A DNA stretch of 20,426 nt from an uncultured Collinsella sp. (GTDB lineage: Bacteria > Actinomycetota > Coriobacteriia > Coriobacteriales > Coriobacteriaceae): NCBI GenBank assembly GCA_902464645.1, contig CABQKL010000027.1:1-20426 (forward strand). The letters are read 5' to 3'. Shown piece after piece: positions 15,204-20,426 of this stretch (positions are counted from its first letter, which is position 1; each line of letters starts with the position of its first letter). Below the pieces are notes generated by a model, which made no database searches, had not been told where the DNA came from, and saw only the letters and a program-made list of their open reading frames with translations. The position numbers were made by a program, and so were the translations under genes.

Positions 15204-16685
15204 ATGGGTAAGCCCGGTGCTTTTCTTGATATCGATCGCGTGACCCACGAGCTTCGCCCCGTGGAGGAACGCAGTCATGATTTTGATCCGCTGTACGTGG
15301 AGCTCGATGACGATGCACGTCGCGCCCAGGCGAGCCGCTGCATGATGTGCGGCGTGGCGTTTTGTCAGATGGGCGCGAGCTTTGGCAAGGCACGCCCGAG
15401 CGGCTGCCCGCTGCACAACCTGATTCCCGAGTGGAATGAGCTGGTGTACCGCGGCCGCTGGGACGAGGCTGCCGAGCGTCTGTCGCTCACCTCGCCCATG
15501 CCCGAGTTCACGAGTCGCGTGTGCCCGGCGCTGTGCGAGGCCGCGTGCAACCTGGGTTCGGTCGACGGCCAGCCCACGACGATTCACGATAACGAGCGCG
15601 CGATCAGCGATCACGAATGGGCGAACGGCGGCCCGCGTCGCTTTGAGCCGGCAGGGGAGGATGCGCCCACGGTCGCCGTGGTTGGTTCCGGCCCGGCTGG
15701 CCTGGTGGCTGCATGGGAGCTCGCGCGTCGCGGTGCCCGCGTGACGGTGTTTGAGCGTGACGACCGCCCGGGCGGCCTGCTCATGTACGGCATTCCCAAC
15801 ATGAAACTCGAGAAGTCTGTGGTCGAGCGTCGCGTGGCGCTCATGCGCGAGCTGGGTATCGTCTTTGAGCTGGGCGCTGACGTTACGAACCCTGCAGTGG
15901 CGGCCAAGCTCAATGGCTTTGACGCCGTCGTGGTGGCTGCCGGCGCTCGTGCACCCCGCGGTCTTTCGGCTGCGAATGTGGATGCCCCGGGCGTGGTGTA
16001 TGCCGTGGACTATCTGACGGCTTCGACCGTCTCGGTGCTCGATGGCGGTGAGCCTGCGGTGAACGCGCGCGGGCTGGACGTTGTGGTCATTGGCGGCGGC
16101 GATACCGGCAACGACTGCGTGGGTACCGCGGTGCGCCAGGGTGCGCGCAGCGTGCGTCAGTTTGAGTTCTTGCCGGCCGCGCCCGATAAGCGTGCGGCGA
16201 GCAACCCTTGGCCGCAGTGGCCCAACGTTAAGAAGACCGACTACGGTCAGCAGGAGGCTATCGCTGCCATGGGCGGTGAGATGCGTGCCTGGGGCGTGGA
16301 TACGCTCGAGGTGCTGCTGGACAAGAAGGGCGCGGCAGCGGGCCTGCGCGTGGTCGACCTGGATTGGTCGGCCGGCAAGCCCGAACGCATTGCGGGCTCC
16401 GAGCACGAGGTGCCGGCGCAGCTGGTGCTCATCGCCTGCGGCTATACGGGTCCGGAACACAGCGTGTTCGAAGCTGTCGGCGTGCCTGTTGCCACGGCGG
16501 GCCGTCCGTTGCCCGTGATGGCTTCCGAGGACTCGCACCTTGCGGCCCGCGTGGATGGCGTTGCTGCGGATGCCGCGCCGGTGTATGTGGCCGGCGATGC
16601 TCGCAACGGCAGCTCGCTCGTGGTGAGCGCCATGGCCGATGCCCTCGCCTGCGTCGCCGAGGTTGCCGAGGCCCTGGCGCTGTAA
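15204..16685 (+). CDS. gltD: Glutamate synthase small subunit (GltD)
   Basis: 493 residues, standard for GltD. The N-terminal domain holds the cysteines of the 4Fe-4S clusters: Cys46 and Cys49 (RCMMCGVAFCQ), GCPLHNLIPEW, and CPALCEAACN near 105-115. The FAD dinucleotide-binding motif is VVGSGPAGLVAAWELARRGA (around 159-178), and the NADPH motif VVIGGGDTGNDCVG is around 294-307. The C-terminal FAD-binding segment is YVAGDARNGSSLVVSAM. It oxidises NADPH and feeds electrons to GltB. The ATG has AAGGAGG at 15187-15193, inside the end of gltB, so the two genes form one operon. A perfect 16-bp dyad follows the stop codon. Confidence 0.98.
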   Translation: MGKPGAFLDIDRVTHELRPVEERSHDFDPLYVELDDDARRAQASRCMMCGVAFCQMGASFGKARPSGCPLHNLIPEWNELVYRGRWDEAAERLSLTSPMPEFTSRVCPALCEAACNLGSVDGQPTTIHDNERAISDHEWANGGPRRFEPAGEDAPTVAVVGSGPAGLVAAWELARRGARVTVFERDDRPGGLLMYGIPNMKLEKSVVERRVALMRELGIVFELGADVTNPAVAAKLNGFDAVVVAAGARAPRGLSAANVDAPGVVYAVDYLTASTVSVLDGGEPAVNARGLDVVVIGGGDTGNDCVGTAVRQGARSVRQFEFLPAAPDKRAASNPWPQWPNVKKTDYGQQEAIAAMGGEMRAWGVDTLEVLLDKKGAAAGLRVVDLDWSAGKPERIAGSEHEVPAQLVLIACGYTGPEHSVFEAVGVPVATAGRPLPVMASEDSHLAARVDGVAADAAPVYVAGDARNGSSLVVSAMADALACVAEVAEALAL

Positions 16686-16694
16686 GACAGTCAT

Positions 16695-16736
16695 TCAAGA
16701 GCGTCCCCAACGACTAGTCATTGGGGACGCTCTTGA
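16695..16736. terminator. Perfect 16-bp dyad after gltD
   Basis: The arms 16695-16710 (TCAAGAGCGTCCCCAA) and 16721-16736 are fully complementary around a 10-nt loop that contains the palindrome GACTAGTC. It starts 9 nt after the gltD stop. There is no T tract, so it may act as an mRNA 3'-end stabiliser or be a dispersed element more than a classical terminator. Confidence 0.6.
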
Positions 16737-17000
16737 CGTTTGACTGCTCATTTGCTGACGTGCGGGCTCGCGGCGCCTTGCTCTTTTCGTGATGGCTGCG
16801 GCTGGCAAGCTCAAAAGCTCTGTTTATTTGCCTATTTTTAACTGGTGTTTTGCTTTGGTATAACGTATCGGTCAAGCGTTCCGTCAAGTATTCGGTCAGC
16901 ATCTGGTTTGCAACCCGATGCTCATTTCGCCCGCGCTGGCGGCGACCACCGGCTCTCCTCGTAAGCTCAAATTGAGGTTCATCAGTTTGAGGAGGATGTC
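16737..17000. other. Leader of the unknown gene at 17001, with 12-nt direct repeats
   Basis: An extended -10-like sequence, TGGTATAAC (TATAAC at 16859-16864), has no clear -35 box. Directly after it, GTCA recurs at 16871, 16883 and 16895, exactly 12 nt apart, inside longer similar blocks (WTCSGTCA). These could be binding sites for a regulator of the gene at 17001. The ribosome site GAGGAGG is at 16989-16995. Nothing else is recognisable. Confidence 0.4.
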
Positions 17001-17708
17001 ATGGCTGATCATGTTTTGGACCGGGGACGTCTGACCGAGGCCGTCGGTGACGATATTGCCGACATGGCCCAGTTTTGGATGCTGCGCAAGTTTCAGTTTT
17101 TGGAGTCGGCGCGCACGCAGTTCGAAGTGATAGTCGATCCATGGCTCAGCTATTGCGAGGAGCCTTCGCAAAACGAAATCATGGCCTATAACATGGCATT
17201 TACCGATTGGCTGCTGTTCGAGCGTCCCCATTACCGTGGTAAGACGCTGCTGGAGCTGTATGTGGACGAGCCGCCGGCGTCGCTTTCGCCTGCTTCGCTC
17301 AGGCGGCTCGAGCAGGTGCGCGACACGCAGTATTTCTCGCGCTTTGGCATTTTGGACAAGGATCCTGCGACTGGTATGGTCGCGCTGCGTGACACACGCA
17401 CCGACCGTCGTTTTGATATCTACGACCCACATATCGTGCAAAAAGAGCACTGGCGCGATGGTGCGATTGCGGTGCGCATCGCGTGCGTTGACGATATTTG
17501 GCTGACGGCGGGGCAGCTCTATCTCTACGACATTGCGCGCCTGAGCGATACAGCGGTCGACGGGCCTGGTGCCGTTCATCCGGAAGACCTAGAAGATGGC
17601 TTCGATACCTCGTGTATCAGCTTCTTTTTGAGACTGGTCCGCGACACCATGGGTGCCCAGGGGCGCTACGTAAAGTCCCTCAACATCTACGAACAGGAAT
17701 GGGAGTAG
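17001..17708 (+). CDS. Uncharacterised protein, 235 residues
   Basis: I do not recognise a named family. The start is secure, with GAGGAGG five nt upstream. The protein is acidic and soluble, with no signal peptide or membrane segment. The middle reads NEIMAYNMAFTDWLLFERP, then GKTLLELYVDEPP, LSPASLRRLEQVRDTQYFSR and later TDRRFDIYDPHI. This layout (a short 'DWLLF' block, 'GKTLLE', then a helix and beta-strands ending in a loop about a ligand or substrate) recalls uncharacterised proteins of low-GC Gram-positives, some of which carry SEC-C motifs; none is present here. The gene stands between gltD and repeat array 3. Function unknown. Confidence 0.75.
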   Translation: MADHVLDRGRLTEAVGDDIADMAQFWMLRKFQFLESARTQFEVIVDPWLSYCEEPSQNEIMAYNMAFTDWLLFERPHYRGKTLLELYVDEPPASLSPASLRRLEQVRDTQYFSRFGILDKDPATGMVALRDTRTDRRFDIYDPHIVQKEHWRDGAIAVRIACVDDIWLTAGQLYLYDIARLSDTAVDGPGAVHPEDLEDGFDTSCISFFLRLVRDTMGAQGRYVKSLNIYEQEWE

Positions 17709-17748
17709 GGGATGGGCAGCTGTCGCCTGCCTTGCCTTCCGCCTTTAT

Positions 17749-17965
17749 ATCTCGATCAGTAACGTCTAGAGACCATTTGGACCCGTAGTTGTTACAGATC
17801 GAGATGAACAATGCAGACTCGACTGAATGTCTCGATCTGTAACAACAAGGGGCCGTTTGGCCATCTAACTGTTACAGATCAAGACGGAAGGTTGGCGCCT
17901 GCCGAAAGATCTCGATCTGTAACAACTAGAGGCTCAAAGACTGTCTTCCTGTTACAGATCAAGAC
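17749..17965. repeat. 57-nt dyad array 3 (3 units)
   Basis: The units are at 17749-17805, 17829-17885 and 17909-17965, exactly 80 nt apart with 23-nt linkers. Unit 1 has the only changed left core in the window (CAGTAACG instead of CTGTAACA). Interiors carry a small self-complementary part, for example GGCC-GTTT-GGCC in unit 2. The array starts 40 nt after the stop codon of the uncharacterised gene and ends 26 nt before the ATG of the AbiEi/DUF559-like gene, so it forms that gene's upstream region. Confidence 0.93.
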
Positions 17966-17991
17966 ATTTGTCAGCGGCGGCAACAGCGGCG

Positions 17992-19062
17992 ATGGCCCAT
18001 TTCTCCGATGTGGTGGTGATGGAAGTGTCTAATACCGTTCTCAAACACAAGCATGCAACACGTAACACCTTGGCGCGGAATAGGATGCTTGCCAGGCTCA
18101 CGGAGGCGGCTGAACAAGGCGTGCTGCTTGTGACGCACGACAATGCCGAGCTCATGTGGCTGCGGCGCCATGTGGGTGCAGACGATATTGCGGAGCCCGA
18201 ATCGCACCTATTCTGTTTTCAGCATGAATGGGATGCATTGACGCCGCCGGAGCGGGCGCGGTTGACCATCAAGGGGCTTGCCGAGTTTCACCCCGATTGG
18301 GCGTTTTGGGGATATGACGCCGCGCTGATATGGGGTCTGGAGGTGCCGAATGATCTGCTTGGGCCGCGTTGCTTGGTCAAGACAGGTTGCTCGGTGCCGC
18401 TGAGTGCAGGATGCCGGCTTTTGCGTCCGCAGGCGGCGGGTGCGCTTGAGCGCGTCGGCGGCGTGCGGGTGACGCCGTTTTGGCGCACGGTGGAGGATTG
18501 TCTGCTGCGTGCGCCGTTTTCGTATGGTCTGGCGATCGCCGATTCTGCGCTGCGGGCGAAGGGCATGTCGCGCGACGACCTCTGCAATCGGCTTCAGGCC
18601 GATTGCGAGGGCAGACGAGGGTATCGCAGAGCTCAGGTGATTGCGGCGCATGCGGACGGCCTGTCCGAAAACGGTGGCGAGTCTCGGTTCCGAGCATTCT
18701 TTATTGCATACGGCTTTCCGGTTCCGGAGTTGCAGGTGGAGTTTCGCGATCCGCTCGATTCGAGCCAGGTGTTTCGGGTCGATTATTTCTGGAGGCTCGA
18801 GGACGGGACGTGCGTGATTGGCGAGCTCGACGGAAAGGGGAAGTATACCTTGCAGAACGGCGAAGGTCGGGAGTCGGTCGACCCGTTCGTGGCAGAGCGT
18901 CAGCGGGAATCTCATCTGACAATGCTCGGGCACAAGGTGCTTCGGTTCACGTTTGATGAACTCAAGAACCCGGGAAAGCTGGTTGAGAAGATGAGGCTAG
19001 CAGGTATTCCGCAGCGGGTCGATTTGGCTGAGGAATGGAGACACCAGTGGTATGGGCGCTGA
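17992..19062 (+). CDS. AbiEi/DUF559-like protein enclosed by repeat arrays
   Basis: 356 residues from the ATG at 17992. In-frame TTG (17968) and ATG (18019) are alternatives, and none has a good ribosome site, so the start is uncertain. The N-terminal and middle parts resemble AbiEi-type antitoxin/regulator proteins: a possible winged helix near 20-70 and the motif FWGYDAALIWGLEVP near 110, comparable to the 'SH.SAA.l.GL' block. The C-terminal part has a restriction-endonuclease-like pattern close to DUF559/Vsr: FRVDYFWRLEDG, then VIGELDGKGKY (candidate D...ExDxK metal site), then QRESHLTMLGHKVLRFTFDEL. This would make it a putative DNA-binding nuclease. No AbiEii toxin gene lies beside it. 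Repeat arrays abut both ends. The family link is by motif reading, and the nuclease activity is inferred. Confidence 0.7.
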   Translation: MAHFSDVVVMEVSNTVLKHKHATRNTLARNRMLARLTEAAEQGVLLVTHDNAELMWLRRHVGADDIAEPESHLFCFQHEWDALTPPERARLTIKGLAEFHPDWAFWGYDAALIWGLEVPNDLLGPRCLVKTGCSVPLSAGCRLLRPQAAGALERVGGVRVTPFWRTVEDCLLRAPFSYGLAIADSALRAKGMSRDDLCNRLQADCEGRRGYRRAQVIAAHADGLSENGGESRFRAFFIAYGFPVPELQVEFRDPLDSSQVFRVDYFWRLEDGTCVIGELDGKGKYTLQNGEGRESVDPFVAERQRESHLTMLGHKVLRFTFDELKNPGKLVEKMRLAGIPQRVDLAEEWRHQWYGR

Positions 19063-19070
19063 AACGGACC

Positions 19071-19448
19071 GTCTCAATCTGTAACAACAGAGGACCGTTT
19101 GGCCTCGTAACCGTTACAGATCAAGACGGAAGGTTGGCGGCTGACGAAAAATCTCAATCTGTAACATCTAGAGGCCGAAAACCTGTCTACTTGTTACAGA
19201 TTAAGACGTTTGACGACGGGGCTGGAGAATATCTCAATCTGTAACATCTACAGGCCAAAATTCGACCTAACTGTTACAGATTGAGACAAAGGTTGGACGC
19301 ACGACTGAAAATCTCGATCTGTAACATCTAACGGCCAAAATTTGACCCAACTGTTACAGATTGAGACAAAGGTTAAACGCAGTGCCGAAAGATCTTAATC
19401 TGTAACATTTGGAAGGTCAAAGACGGTCTATCTGTTACAGATCGAGAC
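19071..19448. repeat. 57-nt dyad array 4 (5 units)
   Basis: The units are at 19071-19127, 19151-19207, 19231-19287, 19311-19367 and 19392-19448, with period 80, 80, 80 and 81 nt. The first begins 8 nt after the stop codon of the AbiEi/DUF559-like gene. Linkers share a loose consensus AAGGTTGGNCGCNNGNCNGAAA with those of arrays 1 and 3, so the repeating unit is really about 80 nt and not just the dyad. This is the longest array in the window. Confidence 0.94.
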
Positions 19449-19599
19449 GTTTTGCTGGAACGGCCGAAGCATCGCTGCACTGGTCTGTTCATCCTCACGC
19501 CCTTCTCTTCCTCCCGTTAGCCGATATGTCCGCAGCAACCCTGTCGCGCTGGATGATAATGGACAAATGTTCAAGTTAATTGTGAGGGAGGAGCTCGAT
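19449..19599. other. Upstream region of the amidohydrolase gene
   Basis: 151 nt after array 4. A GATAAT at 19555-19560 could be a -10 box without a clear -35 partner. The ribosome site GGGAGGAG is at 19586-19593. Confidence 0.35.
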
Positions 19600-20426
19600 A
19601 TGGCGTCTGCCGATCGTTCCACGTTGTTTATCAATGCGACCGTCCTGGATGGTTCGGAACATATGGAGCCGCAGCCCGACATGGCCGTGGTCGTTGAGCG
19701 CGGTCTCATTACGTGGATGGGGCCGAGTGCTGTGGCGCAGGCGCCTGCAGGTGCCGAGGTCATCGACCTGGCAGGGGCGTATCTCATGCCGGGCCTCATC
19801 AATATGCATGTGCATCTGTGCGGTTCGGGCAAGCCGGTTTCGGCGGGCGATGCGGGCGCGCTGATGAAGAAGCTCGATAATCCCGTGGGGCGCGCCATCG
19901 TGCGCCACATTCTTAAGGGCAGCGCCCAACAACAGCTGGCAAGCGGCGTGACCACGGTGTGCGGTGCGGGCGACCCGCTGTTTGCCGATCTGGCCGTGCG
20001 CGATGCTATCGATGCCGGCAAGTATCAAGGTCCTCGCCTGGTGGCGCCGGGAACGGGCGTCACGGTGCCGGGCGGCCATGGTGCGGGCTTGTTCGCCCAG
20101 GTGGCCAACAGTTCCGCCGAGGCAGCCGAACAGGTGCGCGACCTGTATGCGCGCGGTGCCGACGTCATTAAACTGTTCGTAACGGGCGGCGTGTTCGATG
20201 CGACTGAGGTGGGCGAGCCGGGTGTGCTGCGTATGCCGGTCGATGTCGCCGCGGCGGCGTGCAGGGCGGCGCACGAGGCTGGACTTCCTGTTATGGCTCA
20301 TGTCGAGAGTACCGAGGGCGTGAGGGCCGCGCTTGAGGCCGGCGTTGACACGATTGAGCACGGCGCTCCGTTGACGCCCGAGATCCTGGAACTGTACCGC
20401 GGCGCCGCGGGCACGCAGCTTGAGGG
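19600..20426 (+). CDS. Amidohydrolase-superfamily metal-dependent hydrolase (5' part)
   Basis: The first 275 residues are visible and the gene continues beyond the window. The ATG at 19600 has GGGAGGAG six nt upstream. A beta-sandwich N-terminus (INATVLDGSEHMEPQPDMAV) leads to LMPGLINMHVHLCG, in which HVH binds the metal. VIKLFVTGG supplies the lysine that is carbamylated in many members. VMAHVES and TIEHGAP give two further metal-binding or catalytic histidines. This order is typical of the imidazolonepropionase-like / prolidase-like branch, which hydrolyses cyclic amides or dipeptides with hydrophobic residues. The exact substrate cannot be read. No signal peptide is visible, so it is cytoplasmic. 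Its promoter region directly follows array 4. Confidence 0.9.
   Translation, partial: MASADRSTLFINATVLDGSEHMEPQPDMAVVVERGLITWMGPSAVAQAPAGAEVIDLAGAYLMPGLINMHVHLCGSGKPVSAGDAGALMKKLDNPVGRAIVRHILKGSAQQQLASGVTTVCGAGDPLFADLAVRDAIDAGKYQGPRLVAPGTGVTVPGGHGAGLFAQVANSSAEAAEQVRDLYARGADVIKLFVTGGVFDATEVGEPGVLRMPVDVAAAACRAAHEAGLPVMAHVESTEGVRAALEAGVDTIEHGAPLTPEILELYRGAAGTQLE

Noticed and set aside
16714..16902. 62-codon reverse-strand ORF with LTEYLTERLTDTL
   Set aside because: The repeat in the product mirrors the 12-nt direct repeats; no ribosome site upstream and it ends inside the gltD hairpin.
17811..19244. Small ORFs over the arrays (17811-18032 and 19035-19244) whose products look alike
   Set aside because: Their similarity comes from the DNA repeat itself; an 80-nt period is not a multiple of three and no ribosome sites are present.
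8476..19448. Arrays as CRISPR
   Set aside because: The repeating part is a dyad with variable arms and a related interior; linkers are similar to each other; no cas genes are visible.
8476..19448. Dyads as ordinary intrinsic terminators
   Set aside because: No T tract follows any unit, they occur in multiples, and array 2 lies upstream of two divergent genes.

Overview
The window looks like a chromosomal segment of a high-GC Gram-positive gut anaerobe of the Coriobacteriia, most likely Collinsella or a close relative. This is inferred from the overall GC level, the ftsEX / rnr / smpB content, the anaerobe-type flavin reductase plus rubredoxin pair, and the character of the intergenic hairpins. 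No database search was possible.

Layout. Positions 1-1340 hold the 3' end of ftsE, overlapped by ftsX and closed by a terminator. Positions 1341-3661 hold a long intergenic dyad, then rnr (RNase R) and its terminator. Positions 3720-5484 are a small accessory patch: a serine recombinase, an ArsC/Spx-family thiol protein, and a convergent short protein that resembles only the N-terminal part of a MarR-type regulator. Positions 5677-5956 are a tRNA operon (promoter, tRNA-Gln(CUG), tRNA-Glu(CUC), terminator). Positions 6013-7544 carry a TPR protein overlapping smpB, then a terminator. Positions 7596-8407 carry a flavin reductase and a 47-residue rubredoxin with its own promoter. A reverse-strand Nramp-type Mn/Fe transporter (8719-9975) follows, then gltB-gltD (10498-16685), a protein of unknown function (17001-17708), an AbiEi/DUF559-like putative nuclease (17992-19062), and the start of an amidohydrolase that runs off the window.

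The most striking content is non-coding. Fourteen copies of a 57-nt dyad (16-nt arms ending in GTAACA / TGTTAC, 25-nt interior) occur in four arrays of 3, 3, 3 and 5 copies with an almost perfect 80-nt period. Two arrays flank the Nramp gene. The other two enclose the AbiEi/DUF559-like gene tightly: the gene starts about one linker length after the third array and stops 8 nt before the fourth. Arm variation lies mostly at one CpG and is made of transitions, while the GTAACA / TGTTAC core is nearly invariant. I propose a repeat-plus-nuclease or repeat-plus-DNA-binding-protein system, by analogy with REP/RAYT pairs and with AbiEi binding of inverted repeats. This is inference. The array architecture itself is directly visible.

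Other intergenic hairpin families are present: GTCCCCTAGGG-type dyads, a TGCGG...CCGCA family after two genes, and a 16-bp perfect dyad after gltD. The genome therefore appears rich in repeated intergenic secondary structure.
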